Below, in pieces: positions 35,789 through 44,495 of a stretch of 64,000 bases of DNA. Source of the DNA: a virus; IMG/VR virus record IMGVR_UViG_3300046514_000687, positions 1 through 64,000 of that record. One strand, 5' to 3'. A program made the position numbers and the translations under genes. Every line of letters begins with the position of its first letter. Within the stretch, counting starts at the first letter, position 1. The notes under the pieces were generated by a model. That model saw only the letters and a list, made by a program, of their open reading frames with translations. It ran no database searches and was not told where the DNA came from.

Positions 35789-36726
35789 GTAGCGGCGGCT
35801 TCCTGGTCCCGGCCAAGCGCACGGCGGCTCAGGACATCCTGCGGCGGCGCGGCTACCACGGCCTGCACCTCTCGGATTGCAGCCTGAGCGGCAGCTACCC
35901 CAGCGGCGGTGCGCCGACCGTCCTGACGCGCACCAGCGGGCTGATCTACTTCAGCGACTTTACGGCGGCAGACGGGGCGCTCACCGGGTTCGACTCCTGG
36001 ACGGCACCGCAGGGCACCTGGACCATCTTCTCGAACCAGGCCAAACTCACCAGCAACGGGAGCTTCGACCGCGCGATGCGCCTCACACCGACCTCGACTG
36101 CCATGGTGATCGAGACACGCTGCCAGTACCCTGCGGGCTACCTCGGACACGCGATCATGGCGCTGGACGGCAGCAACTACTGGCAGAGCATCATCGCCGC
36201 GACGGACCGGCAGTTCCGCTCTATCGTGGCCGGCTCAGACGTGGGCGGGCTCCAGAACTCGGGCGGGAACGGGACTGCGGCCAACACCTGGTTCCAGTGG
36301 AAGACGGCCTTCGCGGTAGGGAAGCTGCTCGCGCAGTATGTGAACCGCGCGGCACTCCTCGGCCCGAACTTCAACGACAGCGGGCAGGCGGGCAACTCCG
36401 CCGCCAGCGGCTTCGGACTCGTCTGCTACCAAGCCCAGAACACGCTGTTTGACTCCATCGCGGTCTACAAGTCCACGATCCTCTCGATGGATGGGCTAAG
36501 CGGGTCGATGGCCTGGCGGCTGATGAATGCCAGCAACACGCAGATCGCAGCCTCGCCCACACAATCCGCGGGCGTCGCTAGTAAGGAGATCGGCAACCTG
36601 ATCGACTGCCCGTTCACCGGCTACGTCGAGCTGCACACTAGCACCGCCTTTACCAGCCTGCTCAAGCGCTACCCGTCGACCGGGAACGCCACCGACATCT
36701 ACGGCGGCGACGTCTACCACAACTAG
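35785..36726 (+). CDS. Receptor-binding protein with lectin-like jelly-roll domain, 313 residues
   Basis: GTG start overlapping the previous stop (GTGA). After about 45 residues the sequence resembles concanavalin/laminin-G-type domains: GLIYFSDFTAADGALTGFD, then 'GTWTIFSNQAKLTSNG', 'VIETRCQYP' and 'GFGLVCYQAQNTLFDSIAVY'. Such domains bind surface glycans. A C-terminal region of about 80 residues (beta) follows. Binding specificity cannot be predicted. Confidence 0.6.
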   Translation: MSSGGFLVPAKRTAAQDILRRRGYHGLHLSDCSLSGSYPSGGAPTVLTRTSGLIYFSDFTAADGALTGFDSWTAPQGTWTIFSNQAKLTSNGSFDRAMRLTPTSTAMVIETRCQYPAGYLGHAIMALDGSNYWQSIIAATDRQFRSIVAGSDVGGLQNSGGNGTAANTWFQWKTAFAVGKLLAQYVNRAALLGPNFNDSGQAGNSAASGFGLVCYQAQNTLFDSIAVYKSTILSMDGLSGSMAWRLMNASNTQIAASPTQSAGVASKEIGNLIDCPFTGYVELHTSTAFTSLLKRYPSTGNATDIYGGDVYHN

Positions 36727-36738
36727 GAAGAGGGGCTC

Positions 36739-37161
36739 ATGGACGACGCTACCAGCACCGTGCTCATGCGCGAGATGGCCGAGAATCGCCAGAACCGGCA
36801 GCTCGCCCAGCTCTATCAGGGCCTCGCCCGGCTACTGCACGAGGCGCTGGCGCTGCCGGACCAGACGGGCTGCCCTATGGAACCGCTACTGAAGATGGCG
36901 CCCGAGCCGGCGGCTCTGGGCCGCTACGCGGGGCGTCTCGACGCCTGGCTAGAGGTTAAGCGGGCCGAGGCGACAGAGAAGGCCGCCCAGAGGCAGTACG
37001 GGCCATCTGGGGCCTCGTCGCCTCCGCCCACGCTGACCGACGCGGTACGCAACGGAACGCCATCCGACCTCCATGCCGACGCCCCGCCGGCGGGGCGCGT
37101 GGCGGCTGTGCATCCGGCCGCCGATACTGGGGACGGCGGGGCGTCGCCGGAGGGGAGCTAG
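36739..37161 (+). CDS. Hypothetical protein in the fibre cluster, 140 residues
   Basis: The ATG follows AAGAGGGG. The N-terminal 90 residues are helical (RQLAQLYQGLARLLHEALAL); the C-terminus is Pro/Ala/Gly-rich and likely disordered. Contains a copy of the 16-base palindrome discussed elsewhere (37081). Unknown function. Confidence 0.55.
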   Translation: MDDATSTVLMREMAENRQNRQLAQLYQGLARLLHEALALPDQTGCPMEPLLKMAPEPAALGRYAGRLDAWLEVKRAEATEKAAQRQYGPSGASSPPPTLTDAVRNGTPSDLHADAPPAGRVAAVHPAADTGDGGASPEGS

Positions 37162-37163
37162 CT

Positions 37164-37550
37164 GTGTCGACCGCCGGCACCTGGAACCTCTATATCGAGC
37201 AGGGCGCAGACTGGGAGCTGCCGGTCACCTACGGCCTGCAGACCGACCCCGACGACCCGCTGACCTTCGCGCCGGTGGACCTGACGGGCTGGACCGCGCG
37301 CATGGAGATCCGCCAGAAGGCCGGCGGCACCGTCTACGCGACCCTCACCAGCGCCACCGGGGAGATCACCCTGGACGGCGCGAACGAGCCCAACATCGTC
37401 CTCGCCCTGGATAGTGTGATCACTCTGGCCATGCCCAAGGGCAGCGCGGCCTACGACCTGGATCTCGACGACGGCAGCGGGCGCCAGCTCCGCCTCCTGG
37501 AGGGCGCCGTGACGATCAGCCCGGCCGTTACCCAGCCGGCCGTCCCGTGA
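37164..37550 (+). CDS. BppU-like baseplate/fibre adaptor protein, 128 residues
   Basis: GTG start behind GGGGAG. The pattern 'YIEQGADWELPVTY ... PVDLTGWTARMEIRQKAG' followed by 'ATGEITLDG' is characteristic of BppU-like N-terminal beta domains that attach fibres to the tail tip. Its TGA overlaps the next GTG, which encodes a collagen-like fibre. Confidence 0.65.
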   Translation: MSTAGTWNLYIEQGADWELPVTYGLQTDPDDPLTFAPVDLTGWTARMEIRQKAGGTVYATLTSATGEITLDGANEPNIVLALDSVITLAMPKGSAAYDLDLDDGSGRQLRLLEGAVTISPAVTQPAVP

Positions 37551-38164
37551 GCGGAGACACGCCGCTGGAGGTGGTCGGTGTCCCCGAGGTGCCGGCGCGT
37601 GTCGTGATCCTGGAGCCGGGCGCCCTGGAGGTGGTCACGGTGCCCGGCCCGCTGGCGATCGCGCGCGTGCCGCCCGCGGACGCGATCCGGGTTGTCGAGC
37701 TGCCGGACGCGCCCCTCGCTGTAGTCCGCACGGCCGCGCCCGCGGTCCAGGTCCAGGCCCTGCCCCCGGCGCCGATCCGCGTCGTCGAGGTGGCCGTCAT
37801 GCCGGTGCGCGTAGTCGAGATCGGCCAGCAAGGCCCGGCGGGTCCGCGCGGCCTCACCGGTGACGCCGGGCCCCAAGGACTACCAGGGCCGCAAGGCGAT
37901 CCAGGCGCGCCGGGTGCCGACGGGGCTGATGGGGCGACGCTCACCTACATCTGGGACCAGCCGACAGCCGCGGCGGTCTGGCACGTCGTCCACCCCCTGA
38001 ACAAACGGCCCAGCGTAACCGTGGTCGACAGCAGCCACCGCGTCGTGGTCGGCCAGACCGACTACCTGAGTGATGGCGCGGTAGACCTCACCTTCGCCGG
38101 CGCTTTCGCCGGTGAGGCGTATCTCAACAGGTGGCGAACGCGCGCTACGCAATGGCTGCCCTAA
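37547..38164 (+). CDS. Short tail fibre with collagen-like repeat, 205 residues
   Basis: GTG start overlapping the previous stop. The N-terminal about 90 residues are made of repeated 'VVxxPxxPxxVV' beta units. Then about 11 Gly-X-Y triplets (QGPAGPRGLTGDAGPQGLPG and onward) predict a collagen triple helix. A C-terminal domain of about 75 residues contains 'HPLNKRPSVTVVDSSHRVVV', a module frequent at the tips of phage fibres. Confidence 0.72.
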   Translation: MSGDTPLEVVGVPEVPARVVILEPGALEVVTVPGPLAIARVPPADAIRVVELPDAPLAVVRTAAPAVQVQALPPAPIRVVEVAVMPVRVVEIGQQGPAGPRGLTGDAGPQGLPGPQGDPGAPGADGADGATLTYIWDQPTAAAVWHVVHPLNKRPSVTVVDSSHRVVVGQTDYLSDGAVDLTFAGAFAGEAYLNRWRTRATQWLP

Positions 38165-38174
38165 GGAGCTGCTG

Positions 38175-39281
38175 ATGGCCGTGCTGCCGATCCTCGTCCA
38201 CCTGGACCTGGGCCTCAACGAGATCCAGAACGTCCTGCTCCAGCAGCTCGCTGCCGACCCGTCGCCACTCGAAGCGCGCATCTACTACAACACCGTCGCC
38301 CACGAGGTGCGCTTCTACAACGGCTCGGCCTGGATCAGCGTCCCTGGCAGTGGCGGCGGCACCGTCTCGGCGGTTACCGGCACCGCGCCCATCGTGTCCT
38401 CGGGCGGCACCACGCCGGCCATCTCTATCGTCGCGGCTACCGGCTCAGTACCGGGCTCGATGTCTGCGGCAGACTTCGCCAAGCTGGCCGCTGCCACCGC
38501 GGCTGCCACTTCGTCCACCCTCGCCCTGCGCGACAGCTCGGGGCGCCTCGCCGTCGCCAGCCCGAGCGCCGCCGGCGACGCGGCAAACAAGGGCTACGTT
38601 GATGGGCTGATGAACGGCGCCGACTGGGGCGAGTCCTGCGTCCTGGTCAGCACCAGCAACATCGCCAGCCTCAGCGGCGTGGCGACGAGCATCGACGGCG
38701 TGACCGCCACGGCGGGCATGCGCGTCCTGCTCACCGCGCAGACCACGGCTAGCCAGAACGGTCCCTGGGTCGTCGCCTCGGGCGCCTGGACGCGGCCGGT
38801 GGACTACGCCGCCGCTGCGACGATCACCCCGAACCGCAGCTACTTCATCGAGCAGGGCACCGCGAAGCACGACACGGGCTGGACGCTCTCGACCGATACG
38901 GCCGTCACCGTCGACACGACGAGCACCGCCTGGACGCAGTTCAGCGGGCTCGGCGAGGTGACCGCGGGCAACGGCCTGACCAAGACCGGCGATACCATCT
39001 CGGTGCTCGCCGCCGACGGGTCCATCACCGTCGCTGTCGGCGGTATCTCAGTCACGGCTCCACCGCTGCGCTTCTCGGTCAACGTCGGGGACGGCGCCTC
39101 GACGGCCATCGTCATCACCCACAGCCTGGGCACCCGCGACGTGCAGGTCCAGGTCTACCGCAACTCGACGCCCTGGGATACGGTGCTCTGCGACGTGGAG
39201 CGGACCAGCACGACCACCTGCACGCTGCGCTTCAACGTGGCGCCGACGTCGAACCAGTTCCGCGCCGTGGTCCTGGCCTAG
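38175..39281 (+). CDS. Tail fibre protein, 368 residues
   Basis: ATG 38175 chosen because AAGGAG lies 8 bases upstream. N-terminal 'LEARIYYNTVAHEVRFYNGSAW' and the later 'IDGVTATAGMRVLLTAQTTA', 'SQNGPWVVASGAWTRP' are recurrent phage fibre modules. The C-terminus has the same kind of tip module as the neighbouring gene (ITHSLGTRDVQVQVYRNST). Confidence 0.72.
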   Translation: MAVLPILVHLDLGLNEIQNVLLQQLAADPSPLEARIYYNTVAHEVRFYNGSAWISVPGSGGGTVSAVTGTAPIVSSGGTTPAISIVAATGSVPGSMSAADFAKLAAATAAATSSTLALRDSSGRLAVASPSAAGDAANKGYVDGLMNGADWGESCVLVSTSNIASLSGVATSIDGVTATAGMRVLLTAQTTASQNGPWVVASGAWTRPVDYAAAATITPNRSYFIEQGTAKHDTGWTLSTDTAVTVDTTSTAWTQFSGLGEVTAGNGLTKTGDTISVLAADGSITVAVGGISVTAPPLRFSVNVGDGASTAIVITHSLGTRDVQVQVYRNSTPWDTVLCDVERTSTTTCTLRFNVAPTSNQFRAVVLA

Positions 39282-39285
39282 TCTC

Positions 39286-40293
39286 GTGATCGCCCTAACG
39301 CCGGTCCAGGTGCCGGCCGGCACGATCACCATTCCCGCGTTCGGCTTCTGGGAAGAGACGAACAGCGGGCTCTACCGGCCCGCCAGCGGCTACGTCGGCG
39401 TGGTGATCGCGGGCGCGGAGGTGGGCCGGTTCGGGGCTAGCGGCCTGGGCATCGGCACCCCCGCGCCGGCCGCGCCCCTCGACCTGCTGCCGGGCAAGAT
39501 GGCCTGGCAGTACTCGGGCGGCGGCTTCCGCCACTGGCTCGACACCGTGCACCAGGGCGGCGCTGCGGCGGGCAACAAGATCCGCTTCTGGACGAACACC
39601 GGCGGCAGTGCGGGCACCTCGTCAGCGCCGAACACCGGCAACCAGCTCTCAGCCACCATCGAAGGGGCCAACGGCGGCTCGCTAATCCTCGGCTCGGCTG
39701 CGGGCACGGTCCCGCTGAGTTTCCCCGGCGCTGTCGGCGGCAAGATCAGCCTCTACGACACGGGCGCGGGCAGCTTCGGCTGGGGCATCCAGTCCAACCT
39801 GCTCCAGGCATACCTGAACAGCACCGGCGACCGCTTCGGCTTCGGCTACGGCACCAGCGGCAGCTTCACCGAGCTGTTCTCGATGCTGGGGACGGGCCGC
39901 CTCGGCATCGGCATCACGACGCCGGCGGCGATGCTCGACGTGGTGGGCGGCAGCGCCAGCGCGAGCGGCGGCGGCGTGACGGGCCTGGCCGGCAAACTCC
40001 TGCTGCCGACCTACGGGGGCAACACCAGCGGCACGGACACCAACCGCGGCCTGTACGTCACCGGCAACGGCGGCACGGCGGGATCGGGCGGGGCGGTCGT
40101 GAACCACGCCATCTACGTCGACTCGACGGCGCCCAGCCTGTTTGCCTCAACGGGCTTCGGCATCGGCAACGTCGCCTATGTCTGGCCCAGCGCGAATGCC
40201 GCGGGCGCCCTGGAAAACGACGGCGCCGGCACCCTATCCTGGGTGGACCCCGCGGCCCACCTGAAGACCTCGTTCATGTTCATGGGGGGCTAA
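39286..40293 (+). CDS. Tail fibre / head-spike-like protein, 335 residues
   Basis: GTG start 4 bases after the previous stop; no strong ribosome site. The protein is Gly/Ser/Thr-rich and beta-structured, with repeated 'LGIGTPAPAAPLDL' and 'LGIGITTPAAMLDVVG' elements that occur near intramolecular-chaperone fibres, although no chaperone end is visible here. Confidence 0.65.
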   Translation: MIALTPVQVPAGTITIPAFGFWEETNSGLYRPASGYVGVVIAGAEVGRFGASGLGIGTPAPAAPLDLLPGKMAWQYSGGGFRHWLDTVHQGGAAAGNKIRFWTNTGGSAGTSSAPNTGNQLSATIEGANGGSLILGSAAGTVPLSFPGAVGGKISLYDTGAGSFGWGIQSNLLQAYLNSTGDRFGFGYGTSGSFTELFSMLGTGRLGIGITTPAAMLDVVGGSASASGGGVTGLAGKLLLPTYGGNTSGTDTNRGLYVTGNGGTAGSGGAVVNHAIYVDSTAPSLFASTGFGIGNVAYVWPSANAAGALENDGAGTLSWVDPAAHLKTSFMFMGG

Positions 40294-40295
40294 CC

Positions 40296-40622
40296 ATGGC
40301 GCTGGTGCAGAAAACGGTCAACAGCACGCCGGCCGCGGCCACGGTGACCGACCTGTACACGCCCGGCTCGGGCAAGTGGGCGGCGTGCAGCTCGCTCATC
40401 ATCCACAACGACAACGCCGCGCTCACGGTGAACGTCCGCGTCATGTTCGCCCCCGCGGGCGCCGCGGACGCGAACAGCCACCGCTTCTACGACTTCCCGA
40501 TCCCCCCCGGCGACACCTTCGTGGCGACCATCGGCCTGGTCGTAAACGGCACCGACGTCATCCGCGTCTACTCCGACACGCTGCGGACCAACTTCTTCCT
40601 CTCGATGCAGGAAGGCCCGTAG
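40296..40622 (+). CDS. Small beta-sandwich virion protein, 108 residues
   Basis: The ATG lies 2 bases after the previous stop. Beta-rich with 'LTVNVRVMFAPAG ... DTFVATIGLVVNGTDVIRVYS', a pattern common to small phage structural proteins. It resembles the 35462 gene in size and strand order, so the two may be distant paralogues. Confidence 0.65.
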   Translation: MALVQKTVNSTPAAATVTDLYTPGSGKWAACSSLIIHNDNAALTVNVRVMFAPAGAADANSHRFYDFPIPPGDTFVATIGLVVNGTDVIRVYSDTLRTNFFLSMQEGP

Positions 40623-41963
40623 ATGAGCCAGGGCTTCACCGGCGCGGGCCAGGGCGCGGCGCGGCTGGCGAGTACCGCCAGCACGGCCAGCCTCACGCTG
40701 CCCGCCGGCCCGATGATCGCCACCTACCCGATCAGCGGCACCAGTCCGATCACCGCGATCACCGCGGCGCAGGATGGCCGTCTGGCCCTGCTGGAGTTCG
40801 CCAGCACCGGCTGCCGCGTGGTGATGGGCGGCAACCTGCTGATCAACGGCGACTACCTGAGCAGCGTCAGCGGCGTGCTGATGCTGATCGCGAACGGCGG
40901 CAACTGGGAGGAGGTCACCCGGACCAGTGCCATCCTCCAGCCCTACAACGCCTGCCCCAACGGCGGCTTCGAGGGCTGGCAGTTCGGCACCAGCTTCGCC
41001 GCGATTGCCGACGCGGTCTACTTCGCGGATCGCTGGGTCTCCAACAAGTCCGGCGCCGGCATCTGGACCATCGCCCAGGACAGCAGCGTGCCGGCCGTCG
41101 CCTGGAACGCGGCAGCCGCGAGCTGGTCCGCCAAGGTCACCGTCACGACTGCCGACGCGTCGATCGCCGCGGGCGACCTCTACGCCATCTACACGGCCAT
41201 CGAGGGCTACGACATCCGGGACCTGATGAACGGCTTCGCGGTGTCGTGGTGGGCGAGGGCGCACCGCACCGGCACCTACTGCGCGTCGTTCGTCAACAAG
41301 GCGTTCAACCGGTCCTACATCGTCGAGTACACCATCGCCGTGGCCGACACCTGGCAGTACTTCACGGCGGTCGTGCCGGCGCCGATCGGCACCTGGACGC
41401 TCGACACGCAGATCGGCATGTACTGCCTGTTCTCGCTGGCGATGGGCTCGACCTTCGGCTCGGGGGCGTCGGCGAGCACCTGGCTCTCGACAGGCTCCTA
41501 CACGACCGCGAACCAGATCAACGGCGTGGCGGCCACGTCCGACACGTTCTCGCTGTGGGGCCTGAACGTCGTGCCAGGCACGGTGCCGCAGCCGTACCAC
41601 CCGATGCCCTTCCCGCTCCTGTGGGAGCGCCTGCGGCGCTACTGCCAGAAGTTCGCAGCGGGCACCTCGGGTGCCTACGCCACTTCCTTCAGCAACAGTA
41701 CGACGGACGCCTACGCCGTGCTCTACCTGCCTACCTCGATGCTGGGAGTGCCGACCAGCGTCTTCTCGGCTGCATCGACGTTCTGGCACTACCAGCTGAG
41801 CGGCACGTTCACGCCGACTGCCATCGTAACCGCTGCCGCGGGGCCGGACCGCGTACGCTGCTACATGAGCGGCATGAGTGGGCTGACGAACGGGGCCGCG
41901 GGGTTGATGATGGACTCTGGTGCAGGTAGCTCGTCGATCCTGCTGACTGCGAACCCCACATGA
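40623..41963 (+). CDS. Receptor-binding fibre protein A, 446 residues
   Basis: The ATG directly follows the previous stop. An N-terminal attachment region (MSQGFTGAGQ; then beta with 'LLINGDYLSSVSGVLMLIAN') leads to a carbohydrate-binding-like middle domain ('ACPNGGFEGWQFG ... TTADASIAAGDLYAIYTAIE') and a C-terminal domain. The next gene is a paralogue with the same order, so these are two alternative or complementary receptor-binding tips. Confidence 0.68.
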   Translation: MSQGFTGAGQGAARLASTASTASLTLPAGPMIATYPISGTSPITAITAAQDGRLALLEFASTGCRVVMGGNLLINGDYLSSVSGVLMLIANGGNWEEVTRTSAILQPYNACPNGGFEGWQFGTSFAAIADAVYFADRWVSNKSGAGIWTIAQDSSVPAVAWNAAAASWSAKVTVTTADASIAAGDLYAIYTAIEGYDIRDLMNGFAVSWWARAHRTGTYCASFVNKAFNRSYIVEYTIAVADTWQYFTAVVPAPIGTWTLDTQIGMYCLFSLAMGSTFGSGASASTWLSTGSYTTANQINGVAATSDTFSLWGLNVVPGTVPQPYHPMPFPLLWERLRRYCQKFAAGTSGAYATSFSNSTTDAYAVLYLPTSMLGVPTSVFSAASTFWHYQLSGTFTPTAIVTAAAGPDRVRCYMSGMSGLTNGAAGLMMDSGAGSSSILLTANPT

Positions 41964-43399
41964 GCCAGGGCCTCACCGGCGTCGCCCAGGCACCCGCCTA
42001 CTCGGCGAACGTGGCGAGCGCGACGACGGTCACGCTGCCCAACGCGCCGATGGACTGCACCTACCCGGTGACCGGGACTACGACGATCACGAGCATTACG
42101 GCTGGGCAGGCCGGCCGCAAGGCACGGTTGATCTTCCAGAGCGCCAACTGCACAGTCGTCAACGGCTCGAACCTCAAACTGGCCGGACGATCGTTCGTCT
42201 CGACCGTGAACCGGATGCTGACGCTGGTCAGCGACGGGACGAACTGGGTCGAGGAGAGCCGAGGAGAGTTTGGAACGCTGGTCCCGGTCACGCAGAACTT
42301 CGGAGACGTAGCTGCGGCCGGGACCGGCGATCAGGCCGCCGACATCTACCACGTTCACGGCATGCCGCCCTATCCCGCGCCCAACGCGCTCTACAACGGA
42401 GACTTCTCGGTAGCGCAGCTCGGGCCGACTGCCGCCCCCTTCGCCAACGCACAGGCGGCACTCGACGGCTGGCAGTGTCTCAACACCAGCGCCGCCGTTC
42501 TGACCCACAACCAGCTTGCCGCCGCCACTTCCGTCATCGGGACGATGAACCTCAGCACCTACTCCTACATCAACACCACGACGGCCGACGCCAGCATCGC
42601 GGCGGGCGACCTCGCCGGGGTCTATCAGCAGATCGAGGGCTACGACGCCCGCGCCATCGCGGCGAACGGCGGGGCGTTCTCGGGCTGGTTCTACTCCAAC
42701 GTCGGCGGCACGTTCTCTATATCGCTGGCGAACCGCGACGCCACCTGGTCCTACATTCGAGAAGTGGTGATCTCTGCGAATACCTGGACCTATGTGACGA
42801 CGACGTTCCCGAGCGGCTACGGGACAATCTCCCTGCCGGGCGACTTCCGGACCAACCGGGGCTTTTACTTCTACATCGCACTCGCGGCGGGCTCGACCTA
42901 CACGACCGCTCCGAACGTCTGGACGAACGCCAACAAGGTCGCCTCAACGAACCAGACGAACTTCGTCGGGACGATCTCGAACGCCTTCTACATAAGCGGT
43001 CTGAACTTGGTTCCTGGTCTAGTGCCACAGCCGTTCTACCCCGCGACCTATGAGCAGCAGTTGGCCCGTTGTCAGCGGTACCGGCAGATCATCGCAACAT
43101 ACCCGATGGCCCTACCGATGGGGCAAGCCATCAACGGCAGTACGATCAATGGCGGCGGTCGCGGTCTACTGGTGCCCATGTGCGGAACGCCTTCGGCCAC
43201 CATCTCCAGCACGGGTCACTTCTCAGCGTTAAAGGCTGACGGGAGCAATGTGGCGCTGGGAAGCTTATCGTTCACGTTCAATCCAGAAGCCTACTACTAT
43301 GCGGCATCAATCACCAGTGGCCTCGTGGCGGGTAATGCGGTGACTGTCTACGGGAGTAACGGTAGTGCTCTAGTGTACGCCTCAGCGTACCCTGCGTAG
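41960..43399 (+). CDS. Receptor-binding fibre protein B, paralogue of A, 479 residues
   Basis: The ATG overlaps the stop of A. Shared motifs with A: MSQG(F/L)TG at the start, TTADASIAAGDL, EGYD, and 'GLNLVPGLVPQPFYP'. It has an extra segment near 110-140 (QNFGDVAAAGTGDQAADIYH) that links to the binding domain. Toward the 3' end the bases become visibly richer in A and T than the surroundings, which hints at separate acquisition of the tip. Confidence 0.68.
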   Translation: MSQGLTGVAQAPAYSANVASATTVTLPNAPMDCTYPVTGTTTITSITAGQAGRKARLIFQSANCTVVNGSNLKLAGRSFVSTVNRMLTLVSDGTNWVEESRGEFGTLVPVTQNFGDVAAAGTGDQAADIYHVHGMPPYPAPNALYNGDFSVAQLGPTAAPFANAQAALDGWQCLNTSAAVLTHNQLAAATSVIGTMNLSTYSYINTTTADASIAAGDLAGVYQQIEGYDARAIAANGGAFSGWFYSNVGGTFSISLANRDATWSYIREVVISANTWTYVTTTFPSGYGTISLPGDFRTNRGFYFYIALAAGSTYTTAPNVWTNANKVASTNQTNFVGTISNAFYISGLNLVPGLVPQPFYPATYEQQLARCQRYRQIIATYPMALPMGQAINGSTINGGGRGLLVPMCGTPSATISSTGHFSALKADGSNVALGSLSFTFNPEAYYYAASITSGLVAGNAVTVYGSNGSALVYASAYPA

Positions 43400-43404
43400 G
43401 AGTA

Positions 43405-43884
43405 ATGGTGGCACAATACCAACTGCACTACACTGAAAAACTCATCATCCAGCACCTGGCTGATGGCTCACAGCGCCAGATCCCCGTGTCGGAGGACAAC
43501 GGCGACTACCTGGCCTACCTGGCGTGGGTAGCAGCCGGTAACACGCCAGACCCAGCTGACCCCGCATCCCCACCGGATCCCCAGGAGGTCGCCGACAACG
43601 ACTTGCTCGACGGGATGAAGGCCGACTACCAGCAGCTCAAGGCCGGCCTGAATGCCATCGAGGCGACCACGGCGAGCCTGACCCAGCACGCCACCACGCT
43701 GAGCAACATCACGCTTACCGGCCTCACCCTGGCGCAGCTCGAAACGCAGCTCCAGCAGACCCTGCGAGCGCTCGGCACGGACCTCGGGACGATGATCGAC
43801 AACACCGACAAGCTGGCTCGCGGCATGGAACGGATGCTGAGCGCGACGGCCATCTTCGTCCGCCACAGCCGGCCGGGCGCCTGA
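43405..43884 (+). CDS. Tail fibre assembly-like protein, 159 residues
   Basis: ATG behind TAGGAG. 'IPVSEDNGDYLAYLAWVAAG' followed by NTPDPAD is a widespread motif of small proteins at the end of fibre clusters. The C-terminal two thirds is a helical coiled coil. A chaperone role for the fibres is inferred; it could also be a minor structural part. Confidence 0.6.
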   Translation: MVAQYQLHYTEKLIIQHLADGSQRQIPVSEDNGDYLAYLAWVAAGNTPDPADPASPPDPQEVADNDLLDGMKADYQQLKAGLNAIEATTASLTQHATTLSNITLTGLTLAQLETQLQQTLRALGTDLGTMIDNTDKLARGMERMLSATAIFVRHSRPGA

Positions 43885-43897
43885 GTACGCCCGGCCG
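43870..43897 (+). terminator. Hairpin ending the fibre operon
   Basis: Perfect 10-bp stem CGGCCGGGCG/CGCCCGGCCG with loop CCTGAGTA, overlapping the stop codon of the fibre-assembly gene. TATAGT follows directly, so it joins terminator and promoter. Confidence 0.65.
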
Positions 43898-43903
43898 TAT
43901 AGT
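43898..43903 (+). promoter_or_regulatory. Promoter -10 candidate TATAGT for the lysis region
   Basis: TATAGT lies immediately after the terminator stem and about 16 bases before the GTG start of a membrane-protein gene. No clear -35. Confidence 0.35.
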
Positions 43904-43919
43904 AGAACCAGGTGGTGCC

Positions 43920-44225
43920 GTGACGGAACTCCTCCAGTTCACTCCAGGCTCGGACGTCGTGCAGTTCAGCGCGGGCGAGATCGCGCTGATTACTGGGCTC
44001 TTGATGGCACTGACGGGCGCTATCAGCGCCATCTGGTTCGCCTACAACCGCTCCATGCAAACGCACATCGAGGGGCTGACGCGGGAGTGTAACGCTCTGC
44101 GCGGCATCGCCTTCGAGGCCCTAGGGCTGCTCGGGCAAGTCGCGCGCGAGCAGATGACCGCGGAGCAGCAGCACGCGCTGGCCGCCCTGCACGCGCGGCT
44201 CACCGCTCACACGGGGGACGCCTAG
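43920..44225 (+). CDS. Single-span membrane protein, holin-like candidate, 101 residues
   Basis: GTG start. One strong membrane segment (EIALITGLLMALTGAISAIW, about 18-37) is followed by a charged, helical cytoplasmic tail. Its position just before the endolysin suggests a lysis function (second holin, antiholin or spanin-like). The protein at 49840 is a clearer holin. Confidence 0.55.
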   Translation: MTELLQFTPGSDVVQFSAGEIALITGLLMALTGAISAIWFAYNRSMQTHIEGLTRECNALRGIAFEALGLLGQVAREQMTAEQQHALAALHARLTAHTGDA

Positions 44226-44242
44226 CCTCGTGAGTCGCACCT

Positions 44243-44437
44243 ATGTCGTGCCGTTCCGTCGTCGCCGAAGAGGTCTTGCGCGCGCGCGCACTCCAGCGCC
44301 TGCTCTGGTGGCAGGAGGCCGAGCGCCTGGCGGTGCCGCAGGCTGCGCGCACTCGCGCCTGCTTCATGCGCTGGCTAATGGAGCGGCGCTACGGGGACCG
44401 GCCCGGCCGCCGCGTGATCGACGGCCCGGTCGTCTAG
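44243..44437 (+). CDS. Small basic protein, 64 residues
   Basis: ATG 44243 preferred over a GTG at 44230 in another frame, whose product is an Arg/Pro/Ala-rich shadow. The product is helical and Arg-rich (LRARALQRLLWWQEAERLAV). Unknown function. Confidence 0.5.
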   Translation: MSCRSVVAEEVLRARALQRLLWWQEAERLAVPQAARTRACFMRWLMERRYGDRPGRRVIDGPVV

Positions 44438-44447
44438 GGTGCGGGCG

Positions 44448-44456
44448 TGCTACGAT
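44448..44456 (+). promoter_or_regulatory. Extended -10 promoter candidate (TGCTACGAT) before the endolysin
   Basis: It lies 11 bases after a stop codon and 40 bases upstream of the endolysin ATG. Same TGCTAnnnT form as at 11176 and 18719. Confidence 0.45.
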
Positions 44457-44495
44457 AGGCGCGGCGATTCCGCCAGTACCGGGAAGGGGACGCCC

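Noticed and set aside
40376-41929. 517-residue plus-strand frame overlapping the fibre genes
   Set aside because: Arg/His-rich shadow frame. The alternative frames hold two genes with fibre motifs and coupled starts.
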